From positions 2,976,001 to 3,040,000 of the forward strand of contig AP018281.1 in assembly GCA_002368355.1 (NCBI GenBank): a DNA stretch of 64,000 nucleotides, in the 5' to 3' direction. The notes below the pieces were generated by a model. The model made no database searches. It saw only the letters and a list, made by a program, of their open reading frames with translations, and was not told the DNA's origin. Of the stretch, positions 9,564 to 18,842 are shown piece by piece; position 1 is the stretch's first letter, and every line of letters begins with the position of its first letter. The position numbers were made by a program, and so were the translations under genes. The stretch comes from Chondrocystis sp. NIES-4102. GTDB taxonomy: Bacteria > Cyanobacteriota > Cyanobacteriia > Cyanobacteriales > Xenococcaceae.

Positions 9564-10001
9564 GGAGAGAGTGAGCGAGGTGGTTGCAGATTTATCTAAA
9601 TTAGGTAAATTTGAGGAAAGTCCGGACTCCCGAAAGACCATACTTGCTGGGTAATGCCCAGTGCGAGCGATCGCGAGGAAAGTGCCACAGAAAAATACCG
9701 CCGAAATTTTAGCAACGGTTAACAATGTTAAATTGCTAACTAATAACTAAATAAAGGTAAGGGTGCAAAGGTGTCGGTAAGAGCGCACCAGCAGTATCGA
9801 GAGGTACTGGCTCGGTAAACCCCGGTAGGGAGCAAGGGCGAAGGGATAATGGTTGGTCTTTTTCCATTCCCGATCAAGGTGAACCGCAAGAGGTGTTTGG
9901 TAACAAGCATCCCAGATAGATAACTACCCTTGACTATATTTTGTACAATATACTACATTATGTAGTTAAGAACAGAATCCGGCTTACGTTCCCACTCTCT
10001 C
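9564..10001 (+). ncRNA. rnpB: RNase P RNA (cyanobacterial type A)
   Basis: This is the catalytic RNA that trims the 5' leader from pre-tRNAs. Its 5' end (AGAGAGUG, 9566-9573) pairs with CACUCUCU at 9993-10000 to close helix P1. Hallmark conserved blocks are in order: GAGGAAAGTCCGGACTCC (CR-I) at about 9612, the GAGGAAAGTGCCACAGAAA block near 9675, GGTAAACCCCGGTAGGGAGC (CR-IV region) and, close to the 3' end, AGAATCCGGCTTACG. The P12 region is a nested hairpin at 9709-9739 followed by an AT-rich TAACTAATAACTAAATAA stretch. The length of about 440 nt is normal. The RNase III gene starts 24 bases downstream. Confidence 0.97.
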
Positions 10002-10024
10002 TATCTCTATTTGTCTGTTGCTAA

Positions 10025-10774
10025 ATGTTTGAAGATCCCAGAAGACGGAAACAATTACAAAAATTCATTCTTAAGTTAGGCTTACCAACTACCGCACCTA
10101 TTAATTGGTCGTTGCTCGATTTAGCCCTAACCCATCCGAGTTTTTCTAGTGTTAACAATTATGAGCAGCTAGAGTTTGTCGGGGATGCTGTAGTCAGATT
10201 GATTTCGGCAGAATTATTACTAGAAATCTATCCTCAAGAGCCAGTGGGAGAATTTGCTGCTATTCGTTCCATTTTAGTTAGCGATCGCGTGTTGGCTCAG
10301 TTAGCAGAAACTTATGGTATTGAACCATATTTGTTAATAGGAACTAATGCTACAGGTAATCCTGCGGGTAGGCAATCTTGGTTAGCAGATGCCTTTGAGG
10401 CTGTTTTGGGGGCATTATATCTTAGTACTCATAATATGGATTTGATTCGTCCGTGGCTCGATCAAGCTTTAAAGTCTAGATCTGCTGAGGTACGTCAAGA
10501 TCCTGCTCGTTTAAATTATAAGGATGCGCTACAAGAATGGACTCAACGGCAATATCGAGTACTTCCTGAATATCGAGTGATTGAGAATAAACAATTTAAA
10601 GCTTCTAAAGTTGCAGCCAGTGTTAATATGTCTTCTGGTCAAAATTATCGTTTTATCGCAGAAGTTTGGTTACAAGAGCGTTGTTTAGGTAAAGGTTATG
10701 GGCGATCTAAGAAAGCCTCTGAACAAGCTGCTGCTAAAGAAGCCTTCTTAGCTATTTCTGAGGATATTGATTAG
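10025..10774 (+). CDS. rnc: Ribonuclease III
   Basis: This 249-residue double-strand-specific endoribonuclease would process rRNA precursors and structured or antisense RNAs. The N-terminal endonuclease domain has the signature EQLEFVGDAVV, with Mg-binding residues E47, E50, D54 and, in ADAFEAVLGALY, D122 and E125, matching the E. coli catalytic set. A double-stranded RNA-binding domain fills about 170-246 (NYKDALQEWTQ ... AEQAAAKEAF-like end SEQAAAKEAF). All key residues are intact. It directly follows rnpB on the same strand, so an RNA-processing pair may share transcription. Confidence 0.95.
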   Translation: MFEDPRRRKQLQKFILKLGLPTTAPINWSLLDLALTHPSFSSVNNYEQLEFVGDAVVRLISAELLLEIYPQEPVGEFAAIRSILVSDRVLAQLAETYGIEPYLLIGTNATGNPAGRQSWLADAFEAVLGALYLSTHNMDLIRPWLDQALKSRSAEVRQDPARLNYKDALQEWTQRQYRVLPEYRVIENKQFKASKVAASVNMSSGQNYRFIAEVWLQERCLGKGYGRSKKASEQAAAKEAFLAISEDID

Positions 10775-10815
10775 AGATATAAGGAAAGACAGAATGGCGC
10801 AGTTAGGGAATTACC

Positions 10816-11733
10816 TTAATTAGTTGATTGTTGATTAGTTAGAGGTAATTTAGGATTTAAACTCTGAAAATAGGCTGTACCGATAATTGCTAAAAAAGCA
10901 AAATAAGCAATGATCTGTCCTAAATATAAAGTTTGTCGATATCCAAACAAAGCTTTTAAAACAATACCAGGAAACTTTTTATCTGGTAATATATTTGAGC
11001 CATCCCATACTTGAGTACCCAAAATACAAGCACCACTATCAGAAATACACCAATTATGTGAGGAGGTTTGAGAAAATAAAGCTAGGGCGGTGTCAAAATG
11101 CTGCAATGCACCCATAACTAAACCACCGACAATTAATAATAAAAATACTCCCATTACTTGGAAAAAAAGACGAATATTAATTTTCGCCCCCAAAGCAAAT
11201 AAGGCAATACCCATAATAACTGCTAGTGTCAAACCTGCGATCGCTCCTAAAGCTGGAAGAGTCCAATCTTGCTGAAATTTTGCCAAAATAAACAATACGG
11301 TTTCAAACCCTTCTCTTACCACAGCAATAAAAATCAGCACAAATACAGCCTTACCCGCATTATCATTATCTAAAGCCGAATTAATCGCCCCTTCGACCTC
11401 ACCTTTAAGAGATTTCGCCTGTTTCGTCATCCACAATAGCATCCAACTTAACATCGCGATCGCCACTACCCCAAAAATTCCTTGTAATAGTTGTTTAATT
11501 ACAGGTGCATAAACTCCGCCTGTATTCTCCACTCCTGAGATCGCTGAGGCGAGGATAAACCCAATAGCAACACTGGCAATGATTCCACTGCCAATACCTA
11601 AATAAACCCAGCTATATAATTGTGTCTTGGCTGCTTTTTTGAGACAAGCCATTACAATACCTACAACTAAGGCAGCTTCAAATCCTTCTCGTAGGGTAAC
11701 AATGAAAGTTGGTATAGCAGCAGTGAAATCCAT
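10816..11733 (-). CDS. Ftr1-family high-affinity iron permease
   Basis: The 305-residue inner-membrane protein has about seven hydrophobic segments and the two family-defining iron motifs: REGFE at residues 15-19 and again at 141-145 (canonical REGLE). In Ftr1/EfeU proteins these glutamates carry iron through the membrane. The C-terminal region contains a Cys-rich external loop (NWCISDSGACILG), as in some cyanobacterial Ftr1 proteins. No EfeO or EfeB partner is adjacent, so it may work alone or with a distant partner. A DUF4112 gene lies 35 bases downstream of its start side on the same strand. Regulation by Fur would be expected but I did not identify a Fur box. Confidence 0.9.
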   Translation of the reverse strand: MDFTAAIPTFIVTLREGFEAALVVGIVMACLKKAAKTQLYSWVYLGIGSGIIASVAIGFILASAISGVENTGGVYAPVIKQLLQGIFGVVAIAMLSWMLLWMTKQAKSLKGEVEGAINSALDNDNAGKAVFVLIFIAVVREGFETVLFILAKFQQDWTLPALGAIAGLTLAVIMGIALFALGAKINIRLFFQVMGVFLLLIVGGLVMGALQHFDTALALFSQTSSHNWCISDSGACILGTQVWDGSNILPDKKFPGIVLKALFGYRQTLYLGQIIAYFAFLAIIGTAYFQSLNPKLPLTNQQSTN

Positions 11734-11768
11734 ATTTTAAAAAGGTAATAAGTATAAGTTTACTCGCG

Positions 11769-12251
11769 TCACTGAAATATTAAACCCCAGATCCAACTTA
11801 CAGTAAAAACTGTAATAGCTGCAAAGCCGACAATAATTAATACTAGTAAGACAATCAAGCCAAAAATAAACAAGCGATCGCTCTTACTAGATTCTGCCAC
11901 CTCAATATGTTTCTCTAATAGGGCAATATTCCGCACGTTAGACTTCCAGCCTACATCAAATAAATCCCCAACCACAGGAATTGTTCCAGCCACCGAATCT
12001 AAAATAATATTACCAACCATCTGCCATAATACTTCGCGCGGTAAACCCATTCTGGCAGCCTCAACTACTATATATGCTGATAAACCACCTGAGACGGTAT
12101 CACCACCGCCAGGTAATAAACCTAAAATTGGATCTATTCCCAAACGAATTTTAGTACCAGGAATGGCGATCGCATTATCTAGTATTCGACTAATACGTCG
12201 CAGTCTATTTAATTTGGCAATTTGATTGAGATCTTGAATGGGTGTTTTCAT
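11769..12251 (-). CDS. DUF4112 domain membrane protein
   Basis: The 160-residue protein contains the DUF4112 core: LDNAIAIPGTKIRLGIDPIL, a glycine-rich LLPGGGDTVSGG turn and IPVVGDLFDVGWKSN. A hydrophobic helix occupies about 127-155 at the C-terminus. The family is widespread in bacteria and has no established function. It sits upstream of the Ftr1 gene on the same strand with a 35-base gap, and downstream of the DUF1499 gene with an 85-base gap. Confidence 0.85.
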   Translation of the reverse strand: MKTPIQDLNQIAKLNRLRRISRILDNAIAIPGTKIRLGIDPILGLLPGGGDTVSGGLSAYIVVEAARMGLPREVLWQMVGNIILDSVAGTIPVVGDLFDVGWKSNVRNIALLEKHIEVAESSKSDRLFIFGLIVLLVLIIVGFAAITVFTVSWIWGLIFQ

Positions 12252-12336
12252 TGATAATTACGATTTATTAGCTTTAAATCAGTGATTGGTGATGACTATT
12301 ATGGATTAGCTTGGTATTTTGTCCAATATTAACCGC

Positions 12337-12795
12337 TTACTGATTTCTAGTCAGATCTTGCAAGGCTAAACGAATTTGTTCTATGCGTCGACGATTAACT
12401 CCTAGATCCGACTCTCCCACCCGTGAAGCGGATCTTACATGAATTACTTGTTCATCTTGAGGCAAGTAAAACTCTACATCGTCAACAAATTTAAAAATTC
12501 TACTTTTAGATTCACTACGAATATAATCATCTGTCTGCTCGATCACTGTAGTACGAGGAACAACAGACAAAACTTTTAGTAAATTTTCCTTAGCAGTAGC
12601 GCGATCGCTTTGATAAGTTAGAGGTGCGATCCCATGATCCTCATCAGCACCCTGACTAACAACACAATTGGGAGAATTTGGGCAAGGTGCTAACTGTCCA
12701 TTATTTATACCAGTAGCTGCTAAAGCTGAAGGGGAAAAAACTAAACTGGAAAACGAAATTGTTAAAGTAAATATAATTGAGATTAAACCAGACAC
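12337..12795 (-). CDS. Exported DUF1499 domain protein
   Basis: The 152-residue product starts with a signal peptide (about 1-26, ending PSALA) and continues with the DUF1499 signature CPNSPNCVVSQ, then the conserved ending block QVIHVRSASRVGESDLGVNRRRIE. The protein is probably periplasmic or lumenal. The family's activity is unknown; the two cysteines of CPNSPNC could form a disulfide or bind metal, which is inference. Confidence 0.85.
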   Translation of the reverse strand: MSGLISIIFTLTISFSSLVFSPSALAATGINNGQLAPCPNSPNCVVSQGADEDHGIAPLTYQSDRATAKENLLKVLSVVPRTTVIEQTDDYIRSESKSRIFKFVDDVEFYLPQDEQVIHVRSASRVGESDLGVNRRRIEQIRLALQDLTRNQ

Positions 12796-12954
12796 GATAA
12801 ATTAATTAATTCTTGTTAACGGTACTCTCTATAATATAGGACTAATATTTAGCTTTCTCTTAGCACAATAGTATTTTTCTCCTGTGCCAATCAAATATTA
12901 AATATTTAAGCCAAGAAAAACTATCAAGATATGCTAGCTAACAAAACCTAATCT

Positions 12955-14190
12955 ATGCGTAATTCTAAGTGGCAACAACAGTTTGATTTACCGCCCTTAT
13001 TCTGGTTAATTGCCCTGATTGCCTTAATCAACTCAATTAGCTTTACTATTATTATTCCCCTGCTTTATCCCTACGCTCAACAGTTTGGGTTAAATGATTT
13101 GCAAGCCAGTTTATTAACTACAGCCTTTGCTTTGTCACAATTTTTCGGTACTCCAGTACTAGGCAAACTTTCAGATCGTTTAGGACGTAAGTACATTTTA
13201 GTTTTTAGTTTAGCAGGGACAATGATAGCTAATTTACTTGCCAGTGTGGCTAATGTAGCTTGGTTGTTATATGCTGCGAGAATTTTAGATGGTTTAACTG
13301 GTGGTAACACTTCCGTTGCCAGTGCGGTAATTAGCGACATAACCACTCCAAGTCAACGTCCTAAAGCTTTTGGTATATTTGGGGCGATTTTCCGTTTAGG
13401 CTTTGTCATCGGCCCTGTTTTAAGCTATCTTGCCCAAGAATTACCGACTTTACCAGGGATTTCGCCATTAGGAATGAGTTTCTTAGTTAGTGCTGCGATC
13501 GCCTTTTTTGCTGCCTTACTAACTTTATTATTTTTACCTGAAACTACTGCTCAACAACAGGATTTTAGCTTAAAGTGGGATGATTTTGCTTTTGGGAAGA
13601 TTGCCAAATCCGCCACCAGACCTAGATTAGGTAGTTTATTTATTTTAACTTTCCTAACTGGAAGTACTTTTACAATTTTTACCTTTGCTTTTCAGCCTTT
13701 TTTCCTCAAAGTATTAAATCAAACCGATCAACAACTAGCCATTATGTTTGCGCTTGTAGGTATTTTAGGCTTTGTTTCTCAAATATTCGCCTTAGAACCT
13801 TTAAGTAAAAGATTTAATCTAATTAATATCATTGCTGTTTCACTAGCCTTAAGAGGCATAACCTTCCTACTAATGCCAAGTTTCCCTACGTATACAGCAT
13901 TTGTATTAATTTTAATTATCTTTGGTTTAGTAAATGCCTTTCCCATGCCTTTAATAGATACAACGATATCGCTAAATACTAATAATCAAGAACAAGGAGA
14001 AATATTAGGGATAAATTCTTCTTTTTTAAGTATGGCTAATGCCCTAGGCCCTGTAATATCTGGTTTACTAGTTAGTATCGACTATACTACCCCTTTATGG
14101 ATTACGGGAGTATTAACTATATTAGTGGCTGTTTTCGCTTATAGCTTAAAATCTCAGTTTAAATGTAGTAAATCAACTACAGCAATATAA
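12955..14190 (+). CDS. Major facilitator superfamily transporter (TetA/drug-H+ antiporter-like)
   Basis: This 411-residue protein has twelve predicted membrane helices and the MFS motif A in the loop after helix 2 (GKLSDRLGRK, about residues 68-77). Helix 5 has the antiporter-like run GAIFRLGFVIGPVLS. It resembles TetA-like efflux pumps, but substrate cannot be inferred. It is divergent from the DUF1499 gene and isolated from the following genes by a repeat-rich spacer. Confidence 0.88.
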   Translation: MRNSKWQQQFDLPPLFWLIALIALINSISFTIIIPLLYPYAQQFGLNDLQASLLTTAFALSQFFGTPVLGKLSDRLGRKYILVFSLAGTMIANLLASVANVAWLLYAARILDGLTGGNTSVASAVISDITTPSQRPKAFGIFGAIFRLGFVIGPVLSYLAQELPTLPGISPLGMSFLVSAAIAFFAALLTLLFLPETTAQQQDFSLKWDDFAFGKIAKSATRPRLGSLFILTFLTGSTFTIFTFAFQPFFLKVLNQTDQQLAIMFALVGILGFVSQIFALEPLSKRFNLINIIAVSLALRGITFLLMPSFPTYTAFVLILIIFGLVNAFPMPLIDTTISLNTNNQEQGEILGINSSFLSMANALGPVISGLLVSIDYTTPLWITGVLTILVAVFAYSLKSQFKCSKSTTAI

Positions 14191-14273
14191 TTTCGTCTTC
14201 TATTTCCATACCCTCAAGGGTCTAAGGTAGATATAAAAGTGATACAGATTTTAGAAAATTTAGCTTTTTGTTA

Positions 14274-14301
14274 TTAGCTCTTAGCTCTTAGCTCTTAGCT
14301 T
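14274..14301. repeat. TTAGCTC heptamer tandem repeat
   Basis: Three perfect TTAGCTC units (14274-14294) plus one TTAGCTT unit in the spacer after the MFS gene. A related TTAGCTA run is at 54563-54583. These match the style of short tandemly repeated heptamers known from cyanobacterial genomes. Confidence 0.8.
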
Positions 14302-14385
14302 TTAATTTTTAATTGCTAAAAGATTAATTATTATCAATTATCCATTCTTAATTATCAATAGCGTGAATATCACCCACTACCTCCT

Positions 14386-14533
14386 GACTTCTTGATGCAG
14401 TCCAATACGGGGGAAACCCCCTTTTCTGCGCGCTGCATCGCTCCTGACTCCTGACTCCTGACTTCTTGATGCAGTCCAATACGGGGGAAACCCCCTTTTC
14501 TGCGTGCTGCATCGCTCCTGACTCCTGACTCCT
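14386..14533. repeat. Tandem 74-bp palindromic repeat, two copies
   Basis: Two adjacent 74-base units, 14386-14459 and 14460-14533, differ at one position that I can see (GCGCGCTG against GCGTGCTG). Each unit contains a compound hairpin: outer arms GATGCAG and CTGCATC around an inner GGGGG-AAA-CCCCC stem, and ends in CTCCTGA heptamers, which continue to about 14545. There is no open frame and no transposase. It looks like a small non-autonomous palindromic element duplicated by slippage or recombination within the heptamers. Confidence 0.85.
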
Positions 14534-14583
14534 GACTCCTTACTCCTTACTTATTTATAACGCTTGGGAGATCTCAGTTGAGC

Positions 14584-14616
14584 AAAAAAAAGAGGCGATC
14601 TAGTTCAACCAGCCTC
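14584..14616 (-). terminator. Rho-independent terminator of groEL2
   Basis: Read on the minus strand, GAGGC (14612-14616) pairs with GCCTC (14592-14596) and is followed by eight T's (14591-14584). It lies about 105 bases beyond the groEL2 stop. The plus strand also has a run of A/T after the stem, so weak bidirectional action is possible. Confidence 0.7.
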
Positions 14617-14720
14617 AAAAAATAATTATTAATATGTGGGGAAAAAGATCAATATACCTAATGGCATATACCTTAAACCCCTACGAGTAACAGTAGCTAT
14701 AACAATGGATTTGGGGGCTA

Positions 14721-16400
<1,680 letters not shown>

Positions 16401-16436
16401 TTATTCTTAGTTGCGCTACATATTCCATTTGCAAAT

Positions 16437-16463
16437 TTAGCACTCTTAAGTCGCGAGTGCTAG
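16437..16463 (-). promoter_or_regulatory. CIRCE operator (HrcA site) upstream of groEL2
   Basis: TTAGCACTC (16437-16445), nine-base spacer, GAGTGCTAG (16455-16463). This matches the CIRCE consensus TTAGCACTC-N9-GAGTGCTAA with one mismatch at the last base. It is 43 bases upstream of the groEL2 ATG. On the minus strand a -10-like GATAAT / TAATAT lies just upstream (around 16468-16477). HrcA repression with heat-shock release is the known role of CIRCE; in cyanobacteria other elements may add to it. Confidence 0.92.
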
Positions 16464-16530
16464 AATATATTATCTAAATTTTTGATCTAGTTGGTCTTGT
16501 AGTGATTACCGAAATTTAATCACAGAAGAA

Positions 16531-16632
16531 GTAATTATTTTAATTTGCCTGATTGTACCGCAAGTAGAAACCGCCCTTGCCAGAAATTTTAATCAGTTTA
16601 TGCAACTTTTGGGATCTGCCTTCAAATTATAA
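16531..16632 (+). pseudogene. Decayed duplicate of the 3' end of the 17031-17336 gene
   Basis: The 29 bases at 16543-16571 are identical to 17247-17275 inside the small membrane-protein gene. Beyond the identity, the frame stays aligned for the same number of codons to a TAA at 16630-16632: ICLIVPQVETALARNFNQ...FKL here against ICLIVPQVETDPARYSSQ...LKL in the intact gene. Upstream similarity fades within about 12 bases and no start region remains. It is best read as the remnant of a tandem duplicate. Confidence 0.75.
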
Positions 16633-16717
16633 ATAAATTAATTAATTAGCTTTTGTTATTGAGCGACTAACTTTTAAAGTGATTCTTGTTTAGATGTCAC
16701 TCATTGAGTATTGAGTA

Positions 16718-16830
16718 ACAATTTTCAAGCATTAGCTGGAAAGAAAATATTTATCATTTTAATGAAATGTCCATAAAAGCAGTGTATATCTTAATCCGTG
16801 TTAAGTCTGTCGTTATCTTCTTACCTTTGG
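16718..16830. repeat. Dispersed intergenic repeat, copy 1
   Basis: This roughly 110-base stretch resembles 28104-28204. Identical AGCATTAGCTGGAAAGA (16728-16744) is followed in both by an ATGTC.AT.AAAGC-like block, then CTTAATC.GT.TTAAGTCT and a T/C-rich end. Neither copy has an open frame. Confidence 0.55.
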
Positions 16831-17030
16831 TATAAATTTCAGGCAAATCAAGAATAGACCAATTATAAAATACCTACTATTTATATATAGATTATTTTAA
16901 GCGAGTTGATAGAATAGATCAGGGTATATATTTATCTAACTCTGGGGAATCATAAATATAAAGTCATGCCATAGTCTCCACGTGACTTGGCGACAGATGA
17001 AGTAAATTAGCTCACAGAGTACTAAAATTA

Positions 17031-17336
17031 ATGATTTCTCGGTTAAATAGTTGGACAGCAACTCTATTCTGGGTGGCAGCTTTTGGAGCTTTAATGAATC
17101 CACCACCCTATATTGCGATCGCCTTTTTGTTTTTTAGTATGGGTTTAGTATTGTTACCATCTACTGACAAACTAACTCAACGATACTGGCAAAGTAAAAT
17201 TAAAGGTGGTACTAAAGGAGCAATTGTTTTAACTTGCTTGATTATTATTTGCCTGATTGTACCGCAAGTAGAAACAGATCCAGCTAGATATTCTAGTCAG
17301 TCTATGGATAATCTGCGATCTTCCCTCAAATTGTAA
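17031..17336 (+). CDS. Small membrane protein of unknown function
   Basis: This 101-residue protein has three hydrophobic stretches, about 8-22, 27-45 and 65-82, separated by a basic polar loop (TDKLTQRYWQSKIKGGTKG), and a short polar tail. I do not recognise a family. A decayed copy of its last third lies 400 bases upstream, which shows that the gene was once duplicated and supports that it is real. It is flanked on both sides by repeat-containing spacers and appears monocistronic. Confidence 0.65.
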   Translation: MISRLNSWTATLFWVAAFGALMNPPPYIAIAFLFFSMGLVLLPSTDKLTQRYWQSKIKGGTKGAIVLTCLIIICLIVPQVETDPARYSSQSMDNLRSSLKL

Positions 17337-17440
17337 ACCAATTAAATTTTAAGTTATGGCAATGCTAGGGAATTAAGGGATATTTTTTAGCTTCTGGCTT
17401 TGAGCTTTACATCGCTCACTACTACCTACTATCTCAACCC

Positions 17441-17461
17441 CTACTACCTACTACCTACTAC
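17441..17461. repeat. CTACTAC heptamer tandem repeat
   Basis: Three perfect CTACTAC units, preceded by degenerate CTACTACCTACTA at about 17418-17430. It is the reverse complement of the GTAGTAG heptamers seen at 3911-3969. Confidence 0.75.
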
Positions 17462-17531
17462 CTTTGATTAACTAATAACTGCTAAATGATCGTTGATCAC
17501 TTAAATAGCGACCAATGATCAATTAACATCT

Positions 17532-17577
17532 AACCCCTATTTGTATTTTAGATAATGACATTTGGGGTTTATTTTTG
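17532..17577. terminator. Possible bidirectional terminator
   Basis: AACCCC (17532-17537) can pair with GGGGTT (17564-17569), followed on the plus strand by TATTTTTG. The 26-base loop is long. It sits at the end of the flavoprotein gene (minus strand, stop at 17595) and well after the small membrane gene, so it could end either. Confidence 0.4.
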
Positions 17578-17594
17578 CCTATATTGCTAAATAT

Positions 17595-18725
17595 CTAACC
17601 TATACCAGGAATAAACTTTAACTTCTGAGTTGCTCGATCAGCGACTTGAGAATAGCTTAATTCACCACAAAGAATTTTACCCATCAATTGCCCAGCAGAA
17701 GGACGCTTTACCCCAAGTTTATAGGCGATTTTAGGAGCTTTAAAGAATAAACCTGCTAAAAAGTCTGCTTTAGAAAGATTAGACCCCCATTCCTCATTTA
17801 TTGTGGCTGTATAGTTTGCCAACGCCTGAGCATCTCCAGCGATCGCCTGATGAATTGCTTCTGCTGCTTTGACCCCTGTATACATAGCTGGTCTAATACC
17901 TTCCCCAATTAGAGGATCAACCACTCCCGCAGCTTCCCCCACCAAGACAACGCGATCACTATGTAACGGACGATTTGATTGCCATAGGTTGAGAGGATGT
18001 TCGCTATATTCACCCGACGAAGGGTCTAACTCGAATAGTTGAGCGTATTTATATAACTCTTTTTTTAATTCTTCAGGTTTACCTTTATGATCACGAACAT
18101 AAGCACCACTAAAAGAATAACCGTCTGCTTTGGGAAAACACCACATAAAACCGTTTTTAATTGACCCAAAATCAAAAAACGCCATAGTCTTACGTCGCTC
18201 GCTTACCACTCCAGGCACTTGTAAACTAGCTGCTGCAATTGTTTGGGGTTGGGGAAAACCTAATAGTCTTGATACAGTACTTTTAGCACCATCGGCTGCA
18301 ATTAAATATTTACTTTCAAATACACCTCCACTAGTTTGTACCTGCCAATTATCATTTTGGGAGGTAATTGCTGTTACTTCCACTCCATCTTTAAATTCTG
18401 TACCTTGCCCGATCGCTTGCAACATCATAAAGTTGTCAAACTGCTCTCGCTGCACCATCCACATAGGCGTTACATCTTGTAACTGTACCTCCGCAGGATC
18501 GCCCATTTTAAAGGTATACTTTACTTGCGAAACATGATTTTCAATCACTGGGGTGAAATCGAAATCAAATAATTTAGCGATCGCTGGAGAAACTCCTCCC
18601 CCACAAGATTTGGTACGGGGGAAAGAAGATTTTTCGATTACTAAAACTGAATGTCCTTGTTTTGCTAAATGATATGCAGCACTACTTCCCGCAGGGCCAG
18701 CACCTACGATAATACAGTCAAACAT
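17595..18725 (-). CDS. Geranylgeranyl reductase family FAD-dependent oxidoreductase
   Basis: The 376-residue flavoprotein begins with the Rossmann dinucleotide motif GAGPAG (residues 8-13: IIVGAGPAGSSAAYHLA) and has the second FAD motif VVLVGEAAGVVDPLIGEGI at about 262-280, which is diagnostic of the GGR/ChlP superfamily. The SCGGGVSP segment near residue 41 is also typical. Related enzymes reduce isoprenoid chains of chlorophyll, tocopherol or archaeal lipids; this one is shorter than typical ChlP (about 405 residues) and differs at its N-terminus, so I do not call it chlP. No neighbour clarifies the substrate. Confidence 0.82.
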   Translation of the reverse strand: MFDCIIVGAGPAGSSAAYHLAKQGHSVLVIEKSSFPRTKSCGGGVSPAIAKLFDFDFTPVIENHVSQVKYTFKMGDPAEVQLQDVTPMWMVQREQFDNFMMLQAIGQGTEFKDGVEVTAITSQNDNWQVQTSGGVFESKYLIAADGAKSTVSRLLGFPQPQTIAAASLQVPGVVSERRKTMAFFDFGSIKNGFMWCFPKADGYSFSGAYVRDHKGKPEELKKELYKYAQLFELDPSSGEYSEHPLNLWQSNRPLHSDRVVLVGEAAGVVDPLIGEGIRPAMYTGVKAAEAIHQAIAGDAQALANYTATINEEWGSNLSKADFLAGLFFKAPKIAYKLGVKRPSAGQLMGKILCGELSYSQVADRATQKLKFIPGIG

Positions 18726-18842
18726 ACAATAATACCCTGTTACATTAAGATTATGGTTAAACTTTTAATACCTTAAAGTAAGGATCACAAATGTGCAACA
18801 AAGCCAATGTGTTTATGTTTAACAAAGATCAGTAACAAAGTA

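Noticed and set aside
14386-14533. A CRISPR array
   Set aside because: There are only two abutting units with one mismatch, no unique spacers between them and no cas genes, so it is a tandem duplication.
17595-18725. Naming the flavoprotein chlP
   Set aside because: It is about 30 residues shorter than typical ChlP and its N-terminus differs; only the superfamily is secure.
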